Origin: Acidobacteriaceae bacterium
Lineage (GTDB): Bacteria > Acidobacteriota > Terriglobia > Terriglobales > Acidobacteriaceae
Length of the DNA: 64,000 bases
Assembly: GCA_025462735.1 (NCBI GenBank)
Contig: JAOAPC010000021.1
Location: 1-64,000, forward strand
Direction of reading: 5' to 3'
Below, piece by piece: positions 18,002 through 26,577 of the stretch. Below the pieces are notes generated by a model, which did no database searches, was not told where the DNA came from, and worked only from the letters and a program-made list of their open reading frames with translations. Made by a program: the position numbers and the translations under genes. Position 1 is the first letter of the stretch; each line of letters opens with the position of its first letter.

Positions 18002-18057
18002 GATCATTGAACAACGATCATTGAACGACGATCAGTGTACGAAGATCAGTGCACGAT
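18002..18057. repeat. Tandem repeat, four 14-bp units
   Basis: Four head-to-tail 14-bp copies are present: GATCATTGAACAAC, GATCATTGAACGAC, GATCAGTGTACGAA and GATCAGTGCACGAT. Copies 1-2 differ at one position, while copies 3-4 have drifted. The array fills the gap between the stop of the tartrate dehydrogenase-like gene (TGA 18057-18059) and the leader of the symporter gene. It could be a regulator-binding array or simple slippage product. Confidence 0.85.
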
Positions 18058-19139
18058 CACCGGCTCACAGAGTGACTAACTTCGACCACCTGCGATGCGA
18101 TGGCCTCGCCCAAATCCTTGGTCGTCGCGGTGCCTCCAATGTCGGGAGTGCGAACGTTTGATCGTGCCAGTGTCTCAGCAATCGCGCTCTCGACTGCATC
18201 GGCGGCGTCGGCAGCACCGAGATGCCTTAGCATCATAGCGCCCGACCAGATCTGGCCAATAGGATTCGCTATTCCCTTCCCAGCAATGTCTGGGGCAGAG
18301 CCATGGACGGGCTCGAACATCGACGGATATTCTTTTTCTGGGTTGAGATTGGCAGACGGGGCAATGCCAATCGATCCCACGACCGCGGGACCGAGATCGG
18401 AAAGTATGTCCCCGAAAAGATTAGAACCCACGACAACATCAAACCAGTCAGGATGCCGCACAAAATGGGCGGTTAAGATATCGATGTGATATTGATCGGT
18501 GCGGATTTCCGGATACTCCGCCGCCATCGCGTGAAAACATTCATCCCAGAACGGCATGGTGTGGATGATCCCATTAGATTTCGTAGCCGAGGTCAGGTGT
18601 TTTTTTCTGCTCCGGGCCAAATCAAACGCGAATCTTAAGACTCGGTTTACTCCCTTTCGCGTAAAAACGGTCTGTTGGATCGCCATTTCCTCATCGGTTC
18701 CCTCATAAAGGCGGCCGCCGATGTTTGAATACTCACCTTCGTTATTCTCCCGAACGATACAGAAATCAATTTGACCCGGCTTCCAATTCTTGAGTGGGGT
18801 TTCGATCCCTTCAAACAAGCGTACTGGCCGTAAATTAACGTATTGCCGAAAATGGCGGCGGATTGGAATTAAGAGTCCCCACAACGAGACATGATCGGGA
18901 ACGCTCGGATGTCCAACCGCGCCCAGGAAGATTGAATCGAACGGCCGCAGTTGTTGAATGCCGTCTGCGGGCATCATCTTTCCGGTTTTAACGTAAGTTT
19001 CGCAACTCCAGTCGAACGCATGCCAACTGAGCCGGAATCCGAAACGCTGTCCTGCCGCTTCCAGCACTCGAATGCCTTCAGGCACCACTTCTTTCCCGAT
19101 GCCATCGCCTGCGATAACCGCTATGTTGAAAGTTTTCAT
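18057..19139 (-). CDS. Tartrate dehydrogenase / D-malate dehydrogenase-like decarboxylating enzyme
   Basis: This 360-aa enzyme belongs to the isocitrate/isopropylmalate dehydrogenase family, which oxidises and decarboxylates beta-hydroxyacids with NAD. The N-terminus IAVIAGDGIGKEV and VRENNEGEYSNIGGR are present. So are the subfamily-specific SATKSNGI and the metal/NAD segment GSNLFGDILSDLGP, followed by FEPVHGSAPDIAGKG. The ATKSNG element is characteristic of tartrate/D-malate dehydrogenases rather than LeuB. Length fits (about 355-365 aa). It sits between an MmgE/PrpD gene (10 bp away) and a citrate-type symporter, supporting hydroxyacid catabolism. D-malate, tartrate or a related acid are all possible. 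Confidence 0.88.
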   Translation of the reverse strand: MKTFNIAVIAGDGIGKEVVPEGIRVLEAAGQRFGFRLSWHAFDWSCETYVKTGKMMPADGIQQLRPFDSIFLGAVGHPSVPDHVSLWGLLIPIRRHFRQYVNLRPVRLFEGIETPLKNWKPGQIDFCIVRENNEGEYSNIGGRLYEGTDEEMAIQQTVFTRKGVNRVLRFAFDLARSRKKHLTSATKSNGIIHTMPFWDECFHAMAAEYPEIRTDQYHIDILTAHFVRHPDWFDVVVGSNLFGDILSDLGPAVVGSIGIAPSANLNPEKEYPSMFEPVHGSAPDIAGKGIANPIGQIWSGAMMLRHLGAADAADAVESAIAETLARSNVRTPDIGGTATTKDLGEAIASQVVEVSHSVSR

Positions 19140-19149
19140 AAGGCCACGT

Positions 19150-20655
19150 CTATCCCTTCTCAGCTGACAACAACGGCGAAAGCGCGCTCACATCCGAAGC
19201 CGAGTCTAAAGCTCTGACAAAAGCGATAATTTTTTCGGCCTTGGCCTTTGGCCACTCTGCGTATTCAGCACATCCCCGGAATTTTGTAGCTGCTTCTTCA
19301 AAAGTCATCGGATCTGCGGGACTGCCTTTGGCGAAATCAGCGCGGCCTGTGATAACTCTGCCGTCCTTCAAATGGATTTTCAGGATCGATGTCATCTTGT
19401 CGAAACCGGCGCTCTCGGCCTCTGGGTCCACATAAAAGTTGATTCTTTTGACCATCTCCTGCACGTCAGCTCGCTGAGCTGCCTTGTCGGAAAACTCGCC
19501 CAAGCCAGCCTTTCGCTCTAACAGCAAAATTGCCAGACAGTATTCCATGCTGAACTTGGATTCAAGCCCAGTCTTCGGCTGGTGATGGAGAAGCGTTGTC
19601 GTCATGTTGTGATTAGCGCCGACATCCACTTTCTCCACTTGATCGGCTCGGATATTGTTGAGCTCAATCAGTCGCGCCAGTTCGGTCATCGCGGGATGAG
19701 AGAGGGAACCCGAGGGATAAGGCTTCAAGGAAACTCCTGGGGACGAGAATGTCCAGGGCTTTCCCAAACAATCCATGAGTGCAGATGAATCGTAAGATCC
19801 TCCGAAGGCATGGAAGAATCCGCGATCCGCCTCCAGAATTTGCTCGGCTGCGGTCCAGCCCAGAGCAACCAGATTCGCGGAAACAACGCCGCTTTCGGCT
19901 GCGTGCCCCGCCTGAAACGGCTTCGTCATGGTCCCGAAATTTTCTCTCAGACCGCCCGACTGACTGGCAGCCAGACCAAGAGCATTCTGAACCTTCGGTT
20001 GATCAAAGTGAAGCAGCTTTGCAGACGCCACGGCCGAACCCAGTGCTCCGCATGTTCCGGTCGAGTGGAATCCATCCTGATAATGACGCGGCGAAATTGC
20101 CTCCGCGATTTTGCATTCCACTTCGACTCCGACGAGATAGGAGAGCATCAACTCCTTCCCGGAAATATTTCGCCCTTGTGAAAGCGCAAGGACAGCTGGA
20201 AGGACGGGCACGGTTGGATGGACGAGCAAGCCGTATACACGATCTTTCGCCGAAGAAAGTTGCGTGTCGTCGAAATCATCGGCGTGAATAGAAACTCCAT
20301 TTACAAACGCGGCGAAGCGCGGGGAGGTCTTGAGCTCCGATCCGATAACGATGGCTTGCCCGCTGCAAACCCCAAGCTGCTGAAGATACCGGCGGCATAT
20401 GGTTCCTGTCTGCGCACGAGAGCCAGCTAAGGCCAGGCCTAATCCGTCAAGAATTGATTTTTTGCCGAGTTCGACGACGTCTGGCGGAATATCTTCGTAG
20501 GTTGTGTTTACAACAAATCTTCCAACATAGTCGGTTAGGCCGGGAGTCTTGGAAAACGCAGTAACAGGCGTAACGTCCGCGGCTTTTGCGGATCGAAGGA
20601 GCGCGCTTGAGGCGAGTGTCCCGATAGCTACTTTTCCGAAGTCACGCCTTAACAT
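19150..20655 (-). CDS. MmgE/PrpD-family protein with Tat signal (copy 1)
   Basis: The 501-aa protein belongs to the family of 2-methylcitrate dehydratase (PrpD), cis-aconitate decarboxylase and related lyases. The usual markers are present: VVNTTYEDIPPDVVELGKK, FVNGVSIHADDFDDTQ, HPTVPVLPAVLAL, and GAFGSAVASAKLL-like text near residue 205. The family is normally cytosolic. Here the N-terminus MLRRDFGKVAIGTLASSALLRSAKA has a twin-arginine motif (RRDFGK), a hydrophobic stretch and an AxA-like cleavage site, which predicts export. A second, diverged Tat-bearing copy lies at 31630-33123. Its substrate is probably a hydroxy or tricarboxylic acid, by family and context only. Confidence 0.88.
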   Translation of the reverse strand: MLRRDFGKVAIGTLASSALLRSAKAADVTPVTAFSKTPGLTDYVGRFVVNTTYEDIPPDVVELGKKSILDGLGLALAGSRAQTGTICRRYLQQLGVCSGQAIVIGSELKTSPRFAAFVNGVSIHADDFDDTQLSSAKDRVYGLLVHPTVPVLPAVLALSQGRNISGKELMLSYLVGVEVECKIAEAISPRHYQDGFHSTGTCGALGSAVASAKLLHFDQPKVQNALGLAASQSGGLRENFGTMTKPFQAGHAAESGVVSANLVALGWTAAEQILEADRGFFHAFGGSYDSSALMDCLGKPWTFSSPGVSLKPYPSGSLSHPAMTELARLIELNNIRADQVEKVDVGANHNMTTTLLHHQPKTGLESKFSMEYCLAILLLERKAGLGEFSDKAAQRADVQEMVKRINFYVDPEAESAGFDKMTSILKIHLKDGRVITGRADFAKGSPADPMTFEEAATKFRGCAEYAEWPKAKAEKIIAFVRALDSASDVSALSPLLSAEKG

Positions 20656-20680
20656 TTTTCAGCCCCAATATTCTTCGGAT

Positions 20681-22075
20681 TCATTTCTGATTGCATCCCT
20701 TAGCGCCCGGAGAGTTCAGATCATTGCGCAATAGCTGGCCGCCCTTCATCACAAATTTCACGCGCTCGAGTTCTGTAATATCAGCCAGCGGGTCCCCACA
20801 CACAGCGACGAAATCCGCGAATTTCCCGCGCTCGATGGAGCCGATATCGGCGCTCCACCCCATCATTTGCGCATCCACGATGGTCGCGGCCCGAATTACC
20901 TGCGCCGGAGTCATTCCAAATTTCACCATGTATTCGAATTCCTTGGTCTGGATACCATGCGGAAAAGGTCCGACGCCGGTCCCAAAGGCAATCTTTACTC
21001 CGGCGGCGACGGCACGCCGGAAATTTGGTTCCGATACTTCGGCCACCATATGACCACCGTATTTCCTGGCGTCGTGCTCCCGCTCTAGCTGGTAATGATA
21101 AAGAGTCGGGATAAGGTAGATGCCCTTTGCCTTGAATTGCCGGATGTCGTCATCAGAGAGCTGCACTGCATGTTCGATCGTGTCTACCCCGGCAGTGAGG
21201 CAGTTGTGCAGTCCCTTTCCTCCAAACGCATGGCAGGAGACTTTGTGACCCTTGTCGTGCGCTTCATCCACAAAAGCCTGAACTTCTTCCAGCGTGAACG
21301 TTGGCGGTATGACCAGCGTTCCGTCCGGAGCAAAGGTGAAATCATAGTTGGCGTAAAACTTTATCCAGTCGGCGCCATTTATCAGTTGTTCGCGAACCCC
21401 TTTTCGCGCCTCCCACGGGTTATCGACTGTTTGCAACATTGAAGGCAGTGGAATATCGCGTGAGTATCCTTTGGGACGAAAGCCTCCTGTCGTCTGGAAA
21501 CCGCGTCCAGAAACCTGCAAGCGAGGGCCTTGCACCAACCCGTTGTTGATGGCCGTCCTTAGGTCGACGTCTCCGTACATTCCTCCCAGAGTCTTCAGAT
21601 CGCGAAGAGTCGTGAAGCCGATGTAAAGGTCACGTTGAGCATTGACCAGCGCTTCCAACTCGCGGTACTGCAACGACTCTTTCAACATCTGCGCATCGAG
21701 GTCCGGACCGCTCGCGAAGATGTGGGTGTGCCCGTCGATTAGGCCGGGTAGGACGGTCGCGTTGGTCAGATCGAGCACCTCGGTGCCGGCCGGGATGGAC
21801 ACTTCACTCGCAAGTCCCACCTGGACGATGCGGGTGCCTTCAACCAGGATGACTTGCTGTTTAGCGAGAGCATCCGACCTTCCGTCAAACATGCGTCCGG
21901 CGCGAATCGCCAATCGCTCGTGCGTTCGGACCTGTGGAGGAGGAAGCGGGGGAGGTGGCGGAGTCTCGGGTTCTTTTTCTTGCGCAAACAAGGAACCCAG
22001 AGACAGGCACAAGAACAGACTGAGCATTCCTGAACGAATTAAATTCCGCGACAGCCGATTTGCATCAGGCCACAT
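20681..22075 (-). CDS. Secreted amidohydrolase-family protein lacking the usual catalytic Asp
   Basis: The 464-aa protein has an N-terminal signal peptide (LIRSGMLSLFLCLSLGSLFAQ) and a Pro-rich linker. The metal-dependent amidohydrolase barrel follows: LPGLIDGHTHIFA near 110, a Lys in GADWIKFYANY, and the metal-site His pair in VSCHAFGGKGLHNC and DTIEHAVQL. In this group the last metal/general-base residue lies in an FGTDAG motif. Here the codon at 20975-20977 reads Gly (FGTGVGPFPHG, residue 367). The C-terminal composite beta-domain (GSIERGKFADFVAV) is intact. The family includes Xaa-Pro dipeptidases and imidazolonepropionases. Activity is doubtful without the Asp. Confidence 0.85.
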   Translation of the reverse strand: MWPDANRLSRNLIRSGMLSLFLCLSLGSLFAQEKEPETPPPPPLPPPQVRTHERLAIRAGRMFDGRSDALAKQQVILVEGTRIVQVGLASEVSIPAGTEVLDLTNATVLPGLIDGHTHIFASGPDLDAQMLKESLQYRELEALVNAQRDLYIGFTTLRDLKTLGGMYGDVDLRTAINNGLVQGPRLQVSGRGFQTTGGFRPKGYSRDIPLPSMLQTVDNPWEARKGVREQLINGADWIKFYANYDFTFAPDGTLVIPPTFTLEEVQAFVDEAHDKGHKVSCHAFGGKGLHNCLTAGVDTIEHAVQLSDDDIRQFKAKGIYLIPTLYHYQLEREHDARKYGGHMVAEVSEPNFRRAVAAGVKIAFGTGVGPFPHGIQTKEFEYMVKFGMTPAQVIRAATIVDAQMMGWSADIGSIERGKFADFVAVCGDPLADITELERVKFVMKGGQLLRNDLNSPGAKGCNQK

Positions 22076-22083
22076 CGTTCCTC

Positions 22084-23385
22084 CTACGATCCGGCTTCCG
22101 CATGAGTGGGTGCCGTCTTAACCAGCATGGTGAGTCCAGCTGCAACTAATGTAATGACGCCAAGATAAGTAAATCCTGCCAGGAAACTACCAGTCCTCTT
22201 GTTGAGATACCCGACGATGAGCGGAGCGAAGTATGCCCCGAGATTGCCGATGGCGTTTACAAAACCCATTACCGAGCCCACAATTTTTGGCGATAGTGTT
22301 TCCGTCGGGATAGCCCAGAATGCGCCCATCGGACCGTAGGCTCCTACGCCGCTCAGTGCGATGAATGCAAAAGCGATCAGCAGTGAATGAGGAATGATGG
22401 CAACTGCGAGCAAAATGCAAGTTCCTCCAAACAACATAGCTCCAGCAGCGTGAAAGCGGCGCTCGTGCATTTTGTCTGAATGACGAGAGACAAGCAGCAC
22501 CGAGATCGCTCCCACAATGAAAGGCAACGTGTACAGCATTCCCGTGGAAAGGCTGCTTAGCCTCCTGAATTTGTCCATGGCGCTGGGCAGCCAAAACAGC
22601 AGCCCCATCTGTCCGCTTACGAAGCAAAAATAGATGGCTGCCAGAAGAAACACCTGCGGACGCAGCAGCGCTCGAAGGTACGGGACCTTTTCCGATCCCT
22701 CGAGCTCGGAAGACTCGCGACGCAAGGTCTCCACCAGAAGAGCGCGCTCGCCTTCTGGAAGCCAGGACGCCTGCGACGGATGATCCTGAATAAATAAGAG
22801 CCAAATCGCCAGCCACAGGAAAGGTAATGAGCCTTCCGCGACCAGCATCACGCGCCAGTTCCAGTGATCCAAAATCCATCCAGAAAAGGGCGATGCCAGT
22901 ATCACGGCTCCCGGCAAGCAGAGCAGCCAGAATGCGTTCGCGCGCGCGCGCTCGCTACGGCTAAACCAGTGTGAGAGCAGTATCAACGTGGCCGGATAGA
23001 CTCCGCTCTCCGCCACTCCCAGAAGCAACCGGAGTAACAAGAGTTCGTGATAAGTACGAGCCAGGCCGCAGCCCACCGCGAAGACGGCCCAAACAACCAA
23101 TAGAACACTAATGAATTTCTTCGCACTCCAGTTTTTAGCTAGATGTCCTCCTGGAATCTGCAAGGCCAGGTAGCCCCAGAAGAAGATGCCCGCGACTGTT
23201 CCAGCTTGTTGCGGATCCAAATGCAGGTCCCGGCTGATATGCGGCAAGGCAAGAGAAATGTTTGTGCGATCGATAAACGCGATCGTGTACATGATTAGAG
23301 CAACAGGGATGACGCGGATCCAGCGAAGTGAAATTCCGGATCGAGAGGCTTCGATTTTCGCGGCACCCTGTTCGGCGGTTGTCAT
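22084..23385 (-). CDS. ACS-family MFS transporter (anion:cation symporter)
   Basis: This carrier has about 12 helices and shows ACS-type signatures: AFIDRTNISLALPHISRDL in helix 1, IFFWGYLALQIPGG in helix 2, and LLLGVAESGVYPATLILLS. ACS members take up organic anions such as hexuronates, tartrate, galactonate and phthalate. I choose ATG 23383-23385 (433 aa). An upstream in-frame ATG at 23424 would add 13 residues but has no ribosome binding site. The gene lies 8 bp upstream of the amidohydrolase gene in the same minus-strand run, so the two are very probably co-transcribed. Confidence 0.88.
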   Translation of the reverse strand: MTTAEQGAAKIEASRSGISLRWIRVIPVALIMYTIAFIDRTNISLALPHISRDLHLDPQQAGTVAGIFFWGYLALQIPGGHLAKNWSAKKFISVLLVVWAVFAVGCGLARTYHELLLLRLLLGVAESGVYPATLILLSHWFSRSERARANAFWLLCLPGAVILASPFSGWILDHWNWRVMLVAEGSLPFLWLAIWLLFIQDHPSQASWLPEGERALLVETLRRESSELEGSEKVPYLRALLRPQVFLLAAIYFCFVSGQMGLLFWLPSAMDKFRRLSSLSTGMLYTLPFIVGAISVLLVSRHSDKMHERRFHAAGAMLFGGTCILLAVAIIPHSLLIAFAFIALSGVGAYGPMGAFWAIPTETLSPKIVGSVMGFVNAIGNLGAYFAPLIVGYLNKRTGSFLAGFTYLGVITLVAAGLTMLVKTAPTHAEAGS

Positions 23386-23455
23386 TGAGATGACTGAGCC
23401 TCGCGAATGTTGAAGGTTCCACATTGCAGGTTCAGCAAAGTGACTCGGATATTCG

Positions 23456-24481
23456 CTAAGGCTGCACCTCGTATACCCGAACCTCGGCCTCTTGATTCTC
23501 GTGATGAGGAACGGCGAGATAGTAGCGATTCAGTTCCGGCACTAGAGTGCCCGTCTTTGCACGGAACGCTCCCGGCACCTTCGCCAGCAAAGCGTAGTGG
23601 TCGGCATCTTTCTGTTCGAAAACGTCCAAAGCTCCGTCCCCGGCTAGATAAAGGCGCTTATGTTTGGCGTCGTAACTCATATCATCGACCATTCCCACCG
23701 CAGGCAGGCTGGTTACCACTTTACCGTTGTCCGAGTTCAGAACAATTAGCTTTCCGGGCTTTCTGGTTACGACGAACAAACGGTGATCCGGCTCGTCAAA
23801 GGCCATCGCAACATTCGCCGTGTCGCCTGCCGGCAAAGGCCAAGTAGCCAGTATCGCAGAGGTTTTCCGGTTGACGACTGCGACCGCACTCTTACCTGTG
23901 ACGTTGCAAAACATGCGCGGTCCAGACTTCTCAGGCACGATGGCTTCGACGTGGTCGTTATCGATTTTGATATCGCGCAACTTCTTTGACTTGTCGGTAT
24001 CAATAACGCTGATCAACGAGTACGGCGTATGAGCCTCTCGGCCTCCGTTGACGACATAAAGGTAATGAGTGGCGGGATCGTAGGCGATAGAATCCGCATC
24101 GATCGCGACTTTGATCTCTTCAAGTAACTTGTAACTATCGCTGTCGTACACCTGCACTGCGGAAGCGTCACCAGCCACAACGAAAAGCTTCTTCAAGTCT
24201 TTGCGAAAAAGAATTGCGTGCGGCGCTTTCACGTCATCAATGGTGTGAATGAGTTGGTTTGTGCTGGTGTCTAACACCAGAACCTTTTCATTTTCTTCCC
24301 CGGTCAAGAACAGCCTGTGTCCATCGACGTCTGGAGCGAAATGATCAAAGTCGCCATCGTGGAGGCCCGGCAAAGGGATGGTCGCCACCAGTTTCAAAGG
24401 TGCGTGGTCTTCAGCATTAGCCTTGCAGCCAACAGCCAGCGCGATTGACAGCGCAAGAACGACAAAATGCGTTCGCTTCAT
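23456..24481 (-). CDS. Exported YncE-like beta-propeller protein (copy 1)
   Basis: The 341-aa protein begins with a signal sequence ending LAVGCKANA, which could be a Sec or, less surely, a lipoprotein signal. The rest consists of repeated blades of about 42-45 residues with DTSTNQLIHTIDDVKAPHAI and LFVVAGDASAVQVYDSDSYK-type units. These are typical of YncE/YVTN seven-bladed propellers that bind ligands or partner proteins in the periplasm. It is the first gene of the minus-strand operon. It is a divergent paralogue of the protein at 24804-25814, sharing the PLKLV..I.LP start and the LVPELNRY..AVP.HE ending. The ligand is unknown. Confidence 0.85.
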   Translation of the reverse strand: MKRTHFVVLALSIALAVGCKANAEDHAPLKLVATIPLPGLHDGDFDHFAPDVDGHRLFLTGEENEKVLVLDTSTNQLIHTIDDVKAPHAILFRKDLKKLFVVAGDASAVQVYDSDSYKLLEEIKVAIDADSIAYDPATHYLYVVNGGREAHTPYSLISVIDTDKSKKLRDIKIDNDHVEAIVPEKSGPRMFCNVTGKSAVAVVNRKTSAILATWPLPAGDTANVAMAFDEPDHRLFVVTRKPGKLIVLNSDNGKVVTSLPAVGMVDDMSYDAKHKRLYLAGDGALDVFEQKDADHYALLAKVPGAFRAKTGTLVPELNRYYLAVPHHENQEAEVRVYEVQP

Positions 24482-24803
24482 AATTTCTCCAAGAGTGCCG
24501 TGCAGCAGTCCATAAAAAGTGGGACACTCGACGGCGGATGCTATCCCACCGTAGGAGCCGAGTCAACGTATCTTCTTACTGGTGAATAACGAACAAGCCT
24601 CGCATTACTTCAAAGTAGCGTGTTTTCAAGGAAAAAGTATCGTGCCTTGGATCTTCAGCTAAACGGAAATTAATTTTGGTTTCAGTTCGCGCGCCGGTGA
24701 ATGAATTATGCTGTCTGCGCTGGTTCTGGTGCGGTCTGCGGGCCGCACGAGATCGAACAATTTTTAAATTTGTTCCACACTAGAACACAGCTACGGAGAA
24801 AAA
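24482..24803. promoter_or_regulatory. Divergent control region between the two operons of the catabolic locus
   Basis: This 322-bp region separates two divergent paralogous propeller genes and should hold both operon promoters. Near its left end GTGGGA (24519-24524) and TCCCAC (24544-24549) form an inverted pair. GTGCGG (24729-24734) and CCGCAC (24743-24748) form a small hairpin. Close to the right-hand start lie alternating half-sites GAACA (24755), TGTTC (24771) and GAACA (24783). No perfect -10/-35 was identified for either direction. Confidence 0.5.
24755..24787. promoter_or_regulatory. Candidate operator: GAACA/TGTTC alternating half-sites
   Basis: GAACAA (24755-24760) faces TTTGTTC (24769-24775) across an A/T-only core. 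A third half-site, TAGAACA (24781-24787), follows. The sites lie 17-49 bp upstream of the propeller ATG at 24804, in the position of an activator or repressor site for the plus operon. The OmpR-type regulator encoded at 25903 is an obvious candidate binder, but this is inference. Confidence 0.35.
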
Positions 24804-25814
24804 ATGAAAAAGTATTTCTTAGTTGCCATTACGGTTTTCATTGCCTTAGGCATAAAAGTCCAGGCCGAAGAAACTGCGCCGCTCAAACTTGTCCAGACCA
24901 TCACACTGCCTGCTGCCGTTAAAGGGCATTTCGATCATTTCGAGGTTGATCTGAAAGGTGGCCGGCTGTTTGCGACTCCCGAGGGGTACAAATCCGTCCT
25001 CGTTTTCGACCTAAAGACCGGAAAACTCATTCACACTATCGGCGGGATCGAGAAGTCGCATGCCGTGCTCTATCGCGAAGACCTCGACCGCATATACGTG
25101 ACCGATGGCGAGGCTGGCGACGTCAAGATATTCGACGGCAAAACCTACAAATTGCTTTCGACGGTGAAGCTATTGGAAGACGCTGATTCCATCGGATACG
25201 ATCCGGCAACCAAATACCTATACATCGACAATGGTGGTGGCGATGTCCATCAGACGTATTCCATGATCAGCGTTGTCGACACCACAGCTGGTAAGAAGCT
25301 AGCCGATATCAAAGTCGACGGAGACACGCTTGAGGCCATGGCTCTGGAGACATCGAGCCCGAAAATTTACGTCAACAACAAAGCAAAGAACCAGGTTGAC
25401 GTTGTTGACCGAGAAAAACATGAGGTCGTTGCGAGCTGGCCGGTTACCAAGTGCAAGCCAAACGTCGCCATAGGATTGGATGAAGCAGACCATCGATTAT
25501 TTGTGGCTTGCCGCGACGGACAGATTTCCGTACTGGACACTCAGACCGGAAAGGAAATCACCACTCTGCCAATCACGAAGGGTGTCGACGACATGAAGTA
25601 CGACGCCGGCAGTAAGCGTATTTATGCCGCTGGCGACGGAAGCGTCGATGTGTATGAACAGACCGACCCAGACAACTACAAGCTGCTGGGAAAGGTTCCC
25701 ACCGGACCGCTTGGGAAAACTGCGCGCCTGGTTCCAGAACTGAATCGTTACTTCGTGGCCGTACCGCAGCACGAAACTGAAAGCGCGAAGATTCTAGTAT
25801 TCGAGGTGCACTGA
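24804..25814 (+). CDS. Exported YncE-like beta-propeller protein (copy 2)
   Basis: The 336-aa protein has a Sec signal (MKKYFLVAITVFIALGIKVQAEE) and seven-bladed propeller repeats such as FDLKTGKLIHTIGGIEKSHA and IYVTDGEAGDVKIFDGKTYK. It is a paralogue of the minus-strand protein at 23456-24481; the pair lie head-to-head. GGAG lies 8-12 nt before the ATG. A strong hairpin follows the stop, so this gene may be expressed in excess of the downstream regulator genes. It is periplasmic. The ligand or partner is unknown. Confidence 0.86.
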   Translation: MKKYFLVAITVFIALGIKVQAEETAPLKLVQTITLPAAVKGHFDHFEVDLKGGRLFATPEGYKSVLVFDLKTGKLIHTIGGIEKSHAVLYREDLDRIYVTDGEAGDVKIFDGKTYKLLSTVKLLEDADSIGYDPATKYLYIDNGGGDVHQTYSMISVVDTTAGKKLADIKVDGDTLEAMALETSSPKIYVNNKAKNQVDVVDREKHEVVASWPVTKCKPNVAIGLDEADHRLFVACRDGQISVLDTQTGKEITTLPITKGVDDMKYDAGSKRIYAAGDGSVDVYEQTDPDNYKLLGKVPTGPLGKTARLVPELNRYFVAVPQHETESAKILVFEVH

Positions 25815-25859
25815 GCGAAGCTCCCGCAGGGTACCTCCCGGGTGCCTTGCGGGATTCGC
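25815..25859 (+). terminator. Strong hairpin after the propeller gene, no U-tract
   Basis: CCCGCAGGGTACC (25823-25835) pairs with GGTGCCTTGCGGG (25841-25853) over 13 bp, with two G-T wobbles and a 5-nt loop. An outer GCGAA/TTCGC pair extends it. It begins directly after the stop codon. There is no T-run, so it is a stabiliser or partial terminator rather than a canonical intrinsic terminator. Confidence 0.5.
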
Positions 25860-25902
25860 GCTGTTTGGTTACTCCGTGTGCGATGATATTTGTAAGGCTC
25901 GT

Positions 25903-26577
25903 ATGCGCATACTCTTAGTTGAAGACGAACGCAAGGTTGCGAGCTTTATTGCCCGCGCACTAAGAGAAAATACCTACGCAGTGGATGTAGCTGAGACGGG
26001 CGAGAAGGCACTAGAAATGGCGGCCGACGTCCACTACGACGCCATCTTACTCGACGTCCGACTACCCCGCATGAATGGTCTTGAGGTGTGCCGCGAGCTG
26101 CGGCAGCGCGGAATCGAGTCGCCCGTTCTGGTTCTTACGGCGCGAGGGCTGACCGAGCAAAAAGTGGAAGGACTCGACTCCGGTGCGGATGACTATCTAA
26201 CCAAACCCTTTGTCTTGGCGGAACTTCTCGCGCGCGTCCGCGCCCTGGTTCGACGAGGCTTCCACAGTGGTAACGCCAAATTAAGCTACGCAGATCTTTC
26301 GCTGGACCGTCACCGCCGGCGCGCAACCCTTGGCCGCGAGGTGATTCCTCTTACCAGCAAGGAATTCGCACTGCTCGAGCTGTTCTTGCTTCGCGCCCCT
26401 GAACTGATCACCCGCAGCGAAATTGTCGAGCATGTTTGGGATTGCCACTTCGACAGCGAGACCAATCTGGTCGAAGTCTATATCAACCGCTTGCGCAAGA
26501 AGCTCGAAGAAGGTCAATCGGTAAAGATGATCCACACCGTTCGCGGCGTAGGCTACCGACTGGGAATGCCCGAATGA
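25903..26577 (+). CDS. OmpR/PhoB-type response regulator
   Basis: This 224-aa two-domain regulator has an N-terminal receiver with acidic E7/D8, phosphoacceptor D51 in AILLDVRLPRMNG, the Thr of VLTARG and K101 in LTKPF. The C-terminal winged-helix domain has LTSKEFALLELFLLRAPELI and the NLVEVYINRLRKKL recognition-helix region. I place the start at ATG 25903 (MRILLVEDE); the frame stays open to GTG 25876 but family members begin at MRILLVED. Its stop overlaps the kinase start in ATGA. It probably controls the flanking operons. Confidence 0.95.
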   Translation: MRILLVEDERKVASFIARALRENTYAVDVAETGEKALEMAADVHYDAILLDVRLPRMNGLEVCRELRQRGIESPVLVLTARGLTEQKVEGLDSGADDYLTKPFVLAELLARVRALVRRGFHSGNAKLSYADLSLDRHRRRATLGREVIPLTSKEFALLELFLLRAPELITRSEIVEHVWDCHFDSETNLVEVYINRLRKKLEEGQSVKMIHTVRGVGYRLGMPE

